A DNA stretch of 64,000 bases, from the NCBI RefSeq assembly GCF_048569485.1, contig NC_134355.1:392471361-392535360 (forward strand), written 5' to 3'. The position numbers and the translations under genes are program-made. The stretch comes from Anomaloglossus baeobatrachus. Its lineage: Eukaryota; Chordata; Amphibia; Anura; Aromobatidae. The notes beneath the pieces were generated by a model. It saw only the letters and a program-made list of their open reading frames with translations. It was not told the DNA's origin and searched no databases. Positions 35,161-45,023 of the stretch are shown piece by piece. Each line of letters opens with the position of its first letter. Position 1 is the first letter of the stretch.

Positions 35161-35948
35161 TGTCAGGGCCAGGTGGACGGGCAGACCCAGGAGGTGGATC
35201 CACTGGGCCGAACTCCTAGATGGTGGTAAGGGGTCCGGTAGCTGGAGCACTATAGGCAGCAGAACAGTCCGTGCACAGGAGTATAACGGAGAAGTCCCTG
35301 GGACTACGGAGTCACTGGTGGTAGTCCGGGTGACGCAGCTCAGGTTCGGAAGCCGAGAAGATGTCAGGCGGGGTCCGGAACCTTTGGAGCGAGATGACAG
35401 GTCACCGCAGGGATCCGAGATGGTACGGACTGTCAGGATGGCAGATGGACTGCGTTCGGGGTTCGGGATTCGGTCTGGACCGGATGGCGAGGCAGGCACG
35501 GCTCTACAAGAGAGATAGGTGAGTATATAGACATATACACCAGGAGACCTGACTCCTAGCTTAAGAAACACGAAGATCAGGCCCCGCCCCCTTGGACATA
35601 AACCCCCTTTATACCCTGTACCTGTTTTGCATCATTTCCTGTTAATGGACGCTGGCCCTTTAAGAAAGGGTCAATGACCGCGCGCGCGCCCTAATGCGCA
35701 TGCGCGCGGCCCGAGTGCCAGAAGCCAGAGCAGGAAGCTGCGAGGAGGAAGCAGCAGGGCCAGGATGGGGCTGTGAAGCCGACGGACGCCGGGTGCGGGG
35801 ACCAGGACGCTGGGGACGCGCTGGCAAGGGGTGCTGGAGAGCGGGGAGCGGCGGTGACCGGACCAAGGAACCGGGAAGCGAGGCGGGGGACCCGGGGAGC
35901 GTGACAGGTGAGCCGGAGGGCAGCACAGGGGACCCGGGGAGCGTGACA
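35161..35948 (-). repeat. 5' LTR of the Gypsy element
   Basis: 788 bp, same length as its partner. The gag start lies only about 14 bp after its inner edge, and I see no obvious TGG-type primer-binding site there, which is unusual. Confidence 0.95.
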
Positions 35949-36466
35949 ATATCACAGGTACATTATTTTGTATGGAAAGCGTATAGGAAATGGTTAATGA
36001 GGGGGGATGGTTTTATGGACATTTATAAAGAAATACAATGTGGCGGCCATAATTCATGGTGGAGGGATGATGCAGTGGTTATAGCATATGAGAGGCACAA
36101 TGTGGAAGCCATGTATCATTAGGGGGACAGTGTAGGGGTCACTTTTTGATCAGGGAGCATACTGGTGCAAATATTTTTTCAGGTTCACAGTATAAGGGTT
36201 ATTTAATGCACAGCATGGGCGGATATTTTTTTATTTAGATGTAATAATGACACTCATATTGTTAGGGCATCATTTTGGGATATGTTGTGGAAAATCAGAG
36301 GAAATGGAAGTTTGCGGAAAGAAGCTGTGTACGTCCAAAGTCATCATGTCGTCTGGATCAGATGAAGAATGGAGTGAGACAAAGCAAATCAAAGAAGAAG
36401 TCGCCAATACGGTACCTGGATCTAAGGGAGCATTTATCCTGGAAAATCCCTGCATTTAAAGGGAAT
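35949..36466. repeat. Unclassified dispersed repeat
   Basis: Continuation of the repeat into which the Gypsy element inserted; resembles 6061-6343 (GATCAGGGAGCATA, AAGTCATCATG). The two short coding-like frames near 36250-36570 have no recognisable homology. Confidence 0.45.
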
Positions 36467-36470
36467 TTAA

Positions 36471-36915
36471 ACAGCTGCCAATCGGCTTCATATAAGCAAA
36501 CGGTTGACTATCATTTAAAGGGAATCAGTCAGCAGGTTTTTTCTCCCTCATCTGAGAGTAGCATAATGTAGAGACAGAGACCCTGATTCCAGTGATGTGT
36601 CACTTACTGAGCTGTTTGCTATAATTTTGATAAAATCAATGATTTCTCTGCTGCAGATCTAGCAGTTATACACAGCTCATGAATATGCTGGACTACCTGG
36701 AGCACGCGAAGTAGTCCTATAATGATAACCTACTGCTGATTAATCAGTAATTTTATGAAAACTACACTGAGCAGGTCAGTAAGTGACACACCGCTGGAAT
36801 CTGGGTTTCTGCCCCTACGTTATGCTGCTCTCAGATTAGAGGGCAGAAACCTGCTGACTGATTCCCTTTAAATGATAGTCAACCGTTTGCTTATATGAAG
36901 CCGATTGGCAGCTGT
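36471..36915. mobile_element. T2-like MITE with extended arms
   Basis: The inner ends AGGGAATCAGTCAGCAGG are T2-type and preceded by TTAA. The inverted repeat does not stop there: it extends about 50 bp outward on both sides (ACAGCTGCCAATCGGCTTCA and complement) to a second pair of TTAA words at 36467-36470 and 36916-36919. The central part (GTAGAGACAGAGACCCTGA) matches 43450-43849. Confidence 0.8.
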
Positions 36916-37344
36916 TTAATGGCCTGTGACTGCAGACTTGTGAATCTTCATAGCATGCACACAGTGCACTGTCATGGTTTTCCAGTGCCGGTGGTGAGAG
37001 CAGGCCATCATGTGAGCACAAGTGTGCGATTGGCATACTTCTAGCCACATCTGCATGAGGCTTTGGTCTGACTTAATGGTAGGGTACGTGATCAATTTAA
37101 GTGCTTAGAACAGCATGAACGCCAACTACGGCCCTGCCACTACACTTAACCGTACCAGTCTGTGCATGCATGATGCAATTTATTTTTTCTTTCTCAGACC
37201 GCTCGGTCCAAGGACAAAATCAAACATGTGCACTGCTTCATTGGATAACACTTGTCCGAATGCGATCAATATTTTGTTGGATCGCACTTGGACCAAAAAT
37301 ATGGTTGTCTACACAAGCTATTAGGCTGCGACACCATCGTTGTA

Positions 37345-37413
37345 AATATGGTTACCTGCTTAGGGGCCCACTCAGAAGTTTCGCCCCCTCTGAGCCGAAA
37401 CCCTAGCTACACA
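37345..37413 (-). mobile_element. Possible right end of hAT-like element
   Basis: Read on the minus strand: GTGTAGCTAGGGTTTCGGCT then CAGAGGGGGCGAAACTTCTG and GGGCCC. This parallels the start at 21462 (GCGTATCTAGCGGGG, AGAGGGGGC, GGGCCC). The match is weathered and no target duplication is visible. Confidence 0.3.
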
Positions 37414-37415
37414 TC

Positions 37416-37899
37416 TGAGGTGATGATTACTATGGATCTGACTTCTGGAAACTGTCCATAAGAACAATGGTTCCAAATCCCTTGTAGTACTGAAGCATTA
37501 GTGGTTATGTGCGACCAATGCTTAGTGGAACAGAGGTGGCATATACCCAGTAATGCTTCATTCACATGGCACTTTGGGACCTCTGTTCATGAGATCATTA
37601 GGGGTCTCAGCAGTTGCACTCCCAGCAATCATACATGTGTACCTATCCTGTGTCCATGTGACAACCCCTTCAATTAAAAACTGTTACATTTTATAAAAGG
37701 ATGGTGTTAGCCAAATCTTATCATGAACATATAATAAATCATTGTAAATCTGAAACTGTTCTGCTTTTCTGTGAACAATCTCATGTCACTTGTTGCTTTC
37801 TCATGAATACATCATTGACCATTCTACAACACAGAATGCCATTATTACAGTATATGCTGGTCGTATCGTAGTAATATTTCTCTATCGCACAAATACATA
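37416..37899. other. Upstream flank of collagen gene, nothing recognised
   Basis: Repeat-like phrase near 37585-37680 (GGGGTCTCAGCAGTTGCACT) is similar in style to a scrap near 21110, but otherwise no feature. Confidence 0.4.
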
Positions 37900-38099
37900 A
37901 CTGCGCTGTATTTCAGATTTCACACTGTGAGCTCAGGAACTTCAAAGTCACAAAAAGTTAAACAAAAGTAGAGAACAACTCCTGTTTTTAGGATTCTGAG
38001 ACCACCTTTCAGAGCAGCTCTTTACCCTGTAGACCCCTGGCTGAGCCTCCTACACTACACAAGCTGTACACTGTACACATCCCAATAGCTGCAGAGGTG

Positions 38100-38237
38100 G
38101 AGCCCAGGGCTATCCAAACAGCTTCTCATTGGCCTCGAAATGCTAAAGAATTAGACTCCCTATAAATAATTAGATCCTTTCTGAAAAATCTCAGTGCCCA
38201 CGGATAGCAGGGAGCTAATGCCAATGAATAAGAAGCC
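38100..38237 (+). promoter_or_regulatory. Putative core promoter and 5' UTR of collagen gene
   Basis: A TATA-like TATAAATAATT lies at 38161-38171, about 77 bp before the start codon. An inverted CCAAT word (ATTGG at 38128-38132) is about 30 bp further upstream. Transcription would then begin near 38190, leaving a 5' UTR of about 45 nt. In mammals and birds the upstream COL9A1 promoter makes the NC4-containing cartilage form. This placement is inferred from motifs and distance only. Confidence 0.5.
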
Positions 38238-38251
38238 ATGAAGGGCATCTG
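38238..38251 (+). CDS. COL9A1: Collagen IX alpha-1-like, exon 1 (coding part)
   Basis: ATG plus four codons and two bases (MKGI, then TG of a tryptophan codon) followed by a GTAAGTG donor at 38252. The human COL9A1 first coding exon is equally short (MKTCW) and also breaks in the tryptophan codon. Too short for gene finders; identified through the exon 2 phase and the family comparison from memory. Confidence 0.75.
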
Positions 38252-38283
38252 GTAAGTGCTATGTAATTATAACAGTGATATAG

Positions 38284-38286
<3 letters not shown>

Positions 38287-38339
<53 letters not shown>

Positions 38340-38355
38340 GTGTATATGTGTATAG

Positions 38356-38410
<55 letters not shown>
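38287..38410. repeat. (TA)n microsatellite in intron 1
   Basis: Two TA blocks separated by a short TGTATATG-containing spacer, occupying a third of the 366-bp intron. Confidence 0.97.
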
Positions 38411-38413
<3 letters not shown>

Positions 38414-38617
38414 GTGTATATATATGCAGCAAATAACAACTATGTGGGAGTTTCATTTGCCACATCTTGTAAACTGTTGTACTATGTAATTCTGAATCCA
38501 AGATTTTTATATAAATTGAAATATTCTTCAAGAAACTCCAGATTTAGAATATATATACCGTATATACATGTTGTACATCTGTATTTATCAAATGATGAAC
38601 AAACTTTCATTTAACAG

Positions 38618-38691
38618 GAACCTACCACTTGCCTTGTACACATTCAGCTTCCTGGGAACCTTGGTATATGGTACAATTGAACACTACACAA
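38618..38691 (+). CDS. COL9A1: Collagen IX alpha-1-like, exon 2
   Basis: 74 nt between a TTAACAG acceptor and a GTAAGTG donor. With exon 1 it gives MKGIWNLPLALYTFSFLGTL and then VYGTIEHYT. The run of leucine, phenylalanine and tyrosine residues is a secretory signal peptide, with cleavage likely after the small residues near VYG. The last base begins an arginine codon completed in exon 3. Phase 1 to phase 1. Confidence 0.85.
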
Positions 38692-38818
38692 GTAAGTGTT
38701 ATCAATAATTTATAGCCAATGATTTCCTTATAGATAAGCACTTGATAGACTAAAAATACTTCACTGGCCCTAGTCAGAAAAAGGGATTATGGATTGATGG
38801 ACTGACTAGTGGATGTAT

Positions 38819-39081
38819 GAGACAGAGAGAGAGGAAGAAAAAGAAAGAAAGAAAGAAGGAAGGAAAGAGAGAGAAAGAAAGAAAGAGAAAAAGAAAGAGA
38901 GAAAGAAAGAAAGAAAGAAAAAGAAAGAGAAAGAAAGAAAGAAAGAAAGAAAAAGAAAAAGAGAAAGAAATAAAGAAAGAAAGAAAAAGAGAGAAAGAAA
39001 GAAGGAAAAAGAAGGAAAGAAAGAGAAAGAAAGAAAGAAAAAAGAAAGAGAAAAAAGAAAGAAAGAAAGAAAGATAAAAAA
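38819..39081. repeat. Polypurine (GAAA)n tract in intron 2
   Basis: About 260 bases almost wholly A and G on the plus strand, mostly GAAA with AGAG and GGAA variants. Lysine/glutamate and phenylalanine/serine frames across it are artefacts. Confidence 0.97.
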
Positions 39082-39168
39082 GAGTGTATTTCGGCATTGT
39101 GGCAATGCACTATTTTCAGATGACTAAATTTAGATTATAGAATATTCAGATACATAACCTGGATATTA

Positions 39169-39179
39169 CATATATATAT

Positions 39180-39224
<45 letters not shown>
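39169..39224. repeat. (TA)n microsatellite in intron 2
   Basis: About 25 TA units with one CC interruption. A shorter TA run is at 40757-40788 in intron 3. Confidence 0.95.
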
Positions 39225-39227
<3 letters not shown>

Positions 39228-40249
39228 ATAGATATTGCACAGACAAGGCAACTATTATAGATGATAAAAGTTCATTCAAAATCGACAGATGAATAGGTAA
39301 ACAGATACATTAGATATTCCAATTATATACATATGTGATAGAAAACTGATAGAATGGTTGTAATAATAACTGAATACATTATTAGTCAGACCCTTAGACC
39401 TGATGATGCTGATGTATTTACTTTATAACTCCATGATCAGAATGTCAGCATTTCATGAGTCCAGCTGCAGTTGGATGCTCGGTTTATTGTCAGGATTATC
39501 CAGCCATTCACAGTTAATACATCATTAGGTTTGAGATCTATTTATTAATGTGACATCTGGTGACAGACCTGCTTTAGGAATGATATTGTACTTCTAGTCG
39601 GCTCCATCGTGCCAGTGTGTGCTATTCACAGCCCGTACCTCCTGGGTGGGGCAGGATAATATCGGCATGAATTGCTCTTTGATCCTATATAGCTGGTTTG
39701 CAGCCAAATAGCTGTAATTGCAGAATACAGTACATGCTACATCGGGACTGAAAGGTGTTTTTGCACTGCTAATGTTGTTTAAAGGAAAGAAGTGTACAGA
39801 CTGGGCCACTGTGTGGAAAAAGAGCCCTCTGTGTAAAAGTGGGTGCTCTGCCCAGAGGCCACATCTCAAGCCCCTGCACTCACAAACCAGACCTGAGTAA
39901 CATTTTCCAAAATGTTTCTGGGTCATATTGAACTCGTTTGTAAAGAAAACTGTTTATTTTTCCTGCTCACAGCAAATGCTTTCAGAAAGCAGACCATTGA
40001 GTGTTTAGGTTAAGGTGGTCGCCTATTTGATCTCCCCTCTCTACATCTTGTAAATGTCAATAAACCACAGCATGCCTGCAGCAAAGCCACAGCCCTGTAG
40101 ACATTCCTTCCAATAATGAGGGATGGTGGGGGTCATCCAGTGAGGAGGGCGGCCTCGCCTCTTACCGTCTGTACCGAACAGTGCTACTGTAATGGATGTG
40201 GTTACAGTATGATTACTAGAAGGATAGAGAGGCTTTCTTTTCTCTAGAG
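39225..40249. other. Intron 2 DNA, nothing recognised
   Basis: No exon-like signal in the collagen frame; small repeat-like scraps only. Confidence 0.45.
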
Positions 40250-40434
40250 CAGTGTTTCTCAACTCCAGTCCTCAAGACCCACCAACAGATCATGTTTTCA
40301 GGTTTTCCTCAATGTTAGACAGGGAATAATTCCATCACCTGTGCAACATTAAGGAAATCCTGAAAACCTGATTGAGGAAAACCTGAAAACATGATCTGTT
40401 GGTGGGTCTTGAGGACTGGATTTGAGAAACACTG
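40250..40434. mobile_element. hAT MITE, 185 bp, in intron 2
   Basis: Inverted ends CAGTGTTTCTCAACTCCAGT and complement, flanked by 8-bp words CTCTAGAG (40242-40249) and TTCTAGAG (40435-40442), one mismatch. The arms are long (CCTCAAGACCCACCAACAGA) so the element folds into a hairpin. Confidence 0.85.
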
Positions 40435-40643
40435 TTCTAGAGAACAGCAATGGCACCGTTATACTTGGCCAGAATCTGGTCATATTGGGACTATTGTATC
40501 TCCTTCATATGAAAAGCGGCAAATGGCAACTGAAAGAAGAGTGTCGAGGACAATACATGATATTGTGTAATGATGACCTGATATATATGTTTGCTTAACC
40601 CAAGAGTCTCCATTCCTCATATTAATATTGTGCTTCCTTCTAG

Positions 40644-40721
40644 GATTTCCATTCAGCTTAAAATTCAACAATGTCCAGCACAAGTGTCCACCCATCAATG
40701 GTGGAGAGGATGACCTACCAG
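40644..40721 (+). CDS. COL9A1: Collagen IX alpha-1-like, exon 3
   Basis: 78 nt after a pyrimidine-rich CTTCCTTCTAG acceptor, ending at a GTAAAAGG donor. Encodes RFPFSLKFNNVQHKCPPING then GEDDLP. The cysteine and the (G)(E/Q)DDLPG signature match the start of the collagen IX NC4 domain. The final G joins exon 4 to make glycine. The intron before it (1.95 kb) holds a long polypurine tract, TA repeats and a hAT MITE. Confidence 0.93.
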
Positions 40722-40758
40722 GTAAAAGGGACTTTGATATCTCATGTGTGTGTATATA

Positions 40759-40792
<34 letters not shown>

Positions 40793-40898
40793 TGTAGTAT
40801 ATATTAGCAGTTCTCAGCCAGCATAAATGCCTAAGATTTGAATAAGCAGCTGAAGGAATAAAAAATTTTCACAAGACAAGTTTCAAGGATATTTTTTA

Positions 40899-40985
40899 AC
40901 CCTAGAACGCGCAACCATAGAAATCTACAATAGAAGACAAGTAACCTAGCAGGCCTGCGAGGCCTCAGGTGTGCATTCTAGGGTT
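40899..40985. mobile_element. Short TIR element in intron 3
   Basis: AACCCTAGAACGC at the left faces GCATTCTAGGGTT at the right, about 86 bp apart. No coding content. It directly abuts the SINE. Confidence 0.5.
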
Positions 40986-41990
40986 CTAAGGTGGCTCAGT
41001 GGTTAGCACTACAGTCTTGCAGTGCTGGGGTCCTTGGTTCAAATCCCAACGAGGCCACCATCTGCAAGGGGTTTGCGTGGGTTTCCTCCTAGTTCTCTGC
41101 TTTCCTACCACACTCCAAAGACACACTGATAGGGAACTTAGATTGTGACACCCAATGGAAATAATAACGAATAACGTTTGGAACACCATTCTAGTCTGAA
41201 CTGGGTGCAAAAAACCTAAAAAAACATCACTATGGGGAGATAAGGTATGCACACCAGTGACTATGTAAGGGGAATACATGGAATAGCAGAAACTGCTGTG
41301 TGAATACTGACTTGAAAAATCCAATAGCTATATGAAGAGTGAAAATGTGAAAAATGGAATCTGCATTACTGCCATGAATATATGAATCAAGAGAAATTTA
41401 GCTACTGAATTGATCAATGCAATAGAGCCCCAACACTACGCCAAAGTATTTCTCTACGTTGGGGTCCCTAGCTTGTGTGTGTCCTCTCATGCAGTTATTC
41501 TATTCTAGAATGGTGTTCCAAACGTTATTCGTTATTGTTAGGAGTTTTTCGTTTGTGAACCCTCCCCACCACACCTATTGCCAATCCATATAATACGCAT
41601 AAATAGCCTGGGTCTCAGCTTCCCATACACGGTAAGTTTTTTAACTGCATGAGAGGACACACACAGGCTAGGGACCCCAACGTAGAGAAATACTTTGGCG
41701 TAGTGTTGGGGCTCTATTGCATTGATCAATTCAGTAGCTAAATTTCTCTTGATTCATATATTCATGGCAGTAATGCAGATTCCCTTTTTCACATTTTCAC
41801 TCTTCATATAGCTATTGGATTTTTCAAGTCAGTATTCACACAGCAGTTTCTGCTATTCCATGTATTCCCCTTACATAGTCACTGGTGTGCATACCTTATC
41901 TCCCCATACCCAATGGAAATAGTGATAATAATGTCTGTAAGGTGCTGTGGAATTAATAGCGCTATATAAGTGAGTAAAATAAATAATATA
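40986..41990 (+). mobile_element. tRNA-derived SINE, copy 2, split by an insertion
   Basis: The head (GGTGGCTCAGTGGTTAGCAC and GGTTCAAATCCC boxes) runs to 41163, and the tail (GTCTGTAAGGTGCTGTGGAA...GCGCTATATAAG) resumes at 41922. The gap is the palindromic insertion at 41164-41907. Confidence 0.87.
41164..41907. mobile_element. Palindromic insertion with 14-bp target duplication
   Basis: ACCCAATGGAAATA occurs on both sides (41150-41163, 41908-41921), and the SINE reads through cleanly without the insertion. Inside, 41234-41496 is almost perfectly complementary to 41641-41906 (ATGGGGAGATAAGGTATGCA at the outer ends). A second inverted pair (ACGAATAACGTTTGGAACAC near 41167 and its complement near 41512) lies at the start and centre. 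No coding sequence. The duplication length fits target-primed retrotransposition better than hAT or T2 elements, but the class is unknown. Confidence 0.8.
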
Positions 41991-42621
41991 ACAGGAAATT
42001 GTTCGGTGAGATATGGGTTACAATATTACTTTTCAAAGAGGGGGAACTCATTTATGATGAGAATTGTATAAATATGCCATTACACTATCATTTGTTAATA
42101 GGCAGAATTGTAACCATCAAACTTAATAGTTGCTGGCATATTATGATATTAGGGAGGCATGCATTCAATGGCATGGATTCTTCTTGACTTTTCAATTTCC
42201 ATGATGATAAGCAATGACAGTGATATTGGACATCTGCTTATTGTGTTCTGCTATGTTGGGAACACATAAAAACATACCTCCTGAAGAAGCTGTATGTGTG
42301 AAACATAGCTTGAGGTTTGTGGCTTTTGCACCACTTGGATGTTACATGGTTATATGAGACTTGCTATTTATATGAATTTATATTTATCATTGCACTTGAA
42401 CTTTGATATAAACACAACTGTTACATTCCTGGGTTTTTCCATTTTTATGATGCAACATGTATTACTTTTTATATTCATTGATTCACATTAAATTGTATAT
42501 TAGCAGTTAGTGACTTTGCTGTACATCTACATGTAGTTGCTGCTTTCCATGCAGCACTCTACTATTCTTACTACTTGGTACAGCCCTCCATCAGCTGTCA
42601 GCTTGCACTAATACCATAGAC
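41991..42621. other. Intron 3 DNA with one hammerhead-like scrap
   Basis: CTGAAGAAGCTGTATGTGTG followed by AAAC at 42281-42304 has the spacing of a weathered hammerhead core (CTGANGA, stem II, GAAA), but stem II does not pair well. Nothing else recognised. Confidence 0.3.
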
Positions 42622-42848
42622 TCCAAGGCACCAAAACTCCTTGATTTAAAAAGTATCTTTATTGGTTCATATACTGAAGAAAAAATATGCAACGTTTCGG
42701 CCAAGTAAGGGCCTTTGTCGACCATGTACACCTTTTAATGGCTTCACAAAAGCCCTGCATTGGCCGAAACGCTGTGCATTTTTCTTCAGCATATGCTTGG
42801 ACCAATAAAGATTTTTTTTAAATAGAGAAGTAGTTTTGGTGCCTTGGA
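42622..42848. mobile_element. Fold-back element with paired hammerhead-like motifs
   Basis: TCCAAGGCACC at the left faces GGTGCCTTGGA at the right. Inside are two oppositely oriented CGAAACG cores: on the minus strand CGACAAA, then a GGCC/GGCC stem with a 7-base loop, then GAAAC (42720 to 42694); on the plus strand CACAAAAGCC, a loop, then GGCCGAAACG (42745-42771). Motifs of this plan are known in Penelope-like retroelements. No reverse transcriptase remains. Confidence 0.55.
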
Positions 42849-43351
42849 TTCTATAATTTGCTGTACACGTTATTGCTTTTTACCTATGAAGGATTCATTA
42901 TTTTAGCACTTACACTTTATTCTACTGCATATTTGCATTATATATATATATATATTTCTCTTGTGTCTATATGGATATACAGCTTTTTATATACCTTGTA
43001 TATATATATACAATACATTTATGATTTATTTCATCATCTTTCTGTATACCTTTACCCAGGTGTACTCCTATGTAACTTCCCCCAACATCACTTTGCTGGT
43101 GATCATTTTTTGTACTATAGCAATAGTATTAATTTATTGTCAATAACATTAGAATTTTTATAGCTTTTCTCTCTATTTTTCCTCCTTTATCCTTGATATT
43201 CATGTGCAGTTGCTATATTATCATGATAGCATTATGTTTATCCATATGTGTATCTGGACCACTATAGGAATTGTAATTTGTTCAAAAAGTGTCATCATCG
43301 GTTTAGCTTATAGTGAATTTTGACAGCACAGATGTCTGCCTAGATATAAGT

Positions 43352-43352
<1 letters not shown>
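42849..43352. other. Intron 3 DNA, nothing recognised
   Basis: AT-rich with short TA runs near 42940-42955 and 43003-43012. Confidence 0.45.

Positions 43353-43431
<79 letters not shown>
43353..43431. repeat. (CA)n microsatellite
   Basis: About 39 uninterrupted CA units in intron 3. It sits where the left end of the following T2-type element would be. Confidence 0.98.
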
Positions 43432-43433
<2 letters not shown>

Positions 43434-43849
43434 TTTCCTTTACTAAAAGCATCATGTAGAGACAGAGACCCTGAATACAGTGATATGTAACTTATTGAGC
43501 TGCTTGAGTCAGTGCTGATAAAATCCCAGTTTTCACTGCTGCAGATCTAGCAGTGCTTAGAATGCTGAGCTGTATAGCTCTGCCCACACCACTGATTGGC
43601 AGCTTTCTGTCTACACTTTAAATGAACAAAAAGCTTCTAATCACTGGTAGGGGCAGAGTTACAGAGAGTAGATGGATTACATGCCACAAGACAACTAGTC
43701 TTTTAGTGATAATCTCCTCTTGATAAAACAATGATTTTATACAAACAATACACAGCCTGTCAAGTGACACATTACTGGAATCAGGCTCTCATCCTCTACA
43801 TCATACTGCTCCCAGATTACATAGTCAAATTTTTTTTTATAGATTCCCT
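43432..43849. mobile_element. T2-type MITE, left end lost
   Basis: Body matches 36471-36915 (GTAGAGACAGAGACCCTGA, CTGCTGCAGATCTAGCAG, TCATACTGCTC) and the right end is ATTCCCT followed by TTAA at 43850-43853. The left terminus has been replaced by the CA repeat. Confidence 0.7.
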
Positions 43850-44166
43850 TTAAGGAATGCTGTATTCCTTTTTCCCTTATATTCCTGTAGTACTAAACAT
43901 AGGCAACATTCAAGAGTCTGGGTAAAGTGGGTGAACTCCTAGTGAAAGTACCCTGGTGGCCATATTACTTTTCACGTAATCTTACCGACACACATATGTC
44001 TTGTGATACGTTAATACTTGTATACTTGGTAAATTTGCCATTCTCCAGGAGTACACCGCAATTTATATTTGATCCAATTTCTAGGAATAGCTAAGTGCTT
44101 ATTAACCTCACTGAGAATTGTTTATCTCTTCCCCAATAAACATGGGCTTCTCATTTTCTGCCATAG

Positions 44167-44299
44167 GGTTTGATTTGATTTCCAAGTTCCAGATAGACAG
44201 GGCCGCTTCAGTGGGCGCTATACAGACTGTGGTGGGGACATCGCCATACCAAGTGGCCTATCAGCTGGGAACCAATGTTGACTTCAGGATTCTGACCAG
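44167..44299 (+). CDS. COL9A1: Collagen IX alpha-1-like, exon 4
   Basis: 133 nt, acceptor TTTTCTGCCATAG, donor GTGTGTTA. Encodes [20 protein letters not shown] then [19 protein letters not shown] and RILT. FDLIS, (Q)VAY.LG.NVDFRI and the flanking phases are those of COL9A1 exon 4. The preceding intron (3.4 kb) contains the split SINE, a fold-back element, a CA repeat and a T2-type remnant. Open frames that start upstream (44118) are spurious extensions of this exon. Confidence 0.95.
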
Positions 44300-44711
44300 G
44301 TGTGTTACCTCCATCAACAGATCAATGATATTTTCTTAGTGAAGGAATAATAAAAGTATTTGGTTTGCTTAAGTAATGTACGTAGCTACACTTTAATGAG
44401 TTTCCTACTTATCCAAACTGCTTTGATTACGTTAAAAGTAATTTTGTGGATAAAAGGATATTGTAAACAATATGTAAAAGCAAAAAAAAGACTATTTAAT
44501 GTTCAAGTGGAAGTAATTTACGTGAATGGGTAAACAAATTAAATTGATGACAAAGAGCATTTTTTTTGCTACATGCATTCATTTCTAAAATGTTGACAAT
44601 TAGCTCCCCCTTGTGTCATAAGGGAGACAGTGCGGGCGCTGTTCACGGGTTGTGGTGCTGAAATGTAATGGGTAGGTAGAGTTTATGAAGGAATCCTAAT
44701 TATATTAGTAT

Positions 44712-44859
44712 GATTGTTCTTCTTCTTCTTCTTCTTCTTCATCATAATAATAATAATAACAATAATAATAATATAAAATGTTATGTATAATAATACAATA
44801 GTAATAGTATTATAATATATATCTATATAATATAATGATATGCAATATTATATAATAAT

Positions 44860-44896
<37 letters not shown>

Positions 44897-44929
44897 TATA
44901 ATAAAATTAATATAATAATAGTAATAATA

Positions 44930-44974
<45 letters not shown>

Positions 44975-45021
44975 ATATATATCTATATATATGTGTGTAT
45001 ATATATATGTGTGTATATATA
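44712..45021. repeat. Simple repeats: (TTC)n, (ATA)n, (TA)n in intron 4
   Basis: CTTCTTCTTC, then ATAATAATA and long TATA tracts, ending at the Tc1 insertion. Confidence 0.92.
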
Positions 45022-45023
45022 TA

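Larger units (their letters stand above)
28511..35948 (-). mobile_element. Ty3/Gypsy chromodomain retroelement, with nested Tc1
   Basis: LTRs of 788 bp at 28511-29298 and 35161-35948 have TG...CA ends and are flanked by a perfect 5-bp duplication ATATC (28506-28510, 35949-35953). Order on the minus strand: LTR, gag, protease, reverse transcriptase, RNase H, integrase, chromodomain, polypurine run, LTR. A chromodomain after integrase and an RTL-like gag point to the vertebrate Sushi-like chromovirus group. LTRs differ at about 3 sites by eye, so it is very young. It looks whole apart from one break, the Tc1 insertion at 31907-33560. Confidence 0.96.

Noticed and set aside
38813-39127. Lysine/glutamate-rich plus-strand frame and Phe/Ser-rich minus-strand frames
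   Set aside because: They are translations of the GAAA polypurine tract.
44118-44339. 73-aa single-exon frame
   Set aside because: It is collagen exon 4 extended into both introns; splice sites at 44167 and 44299 define the real exon.
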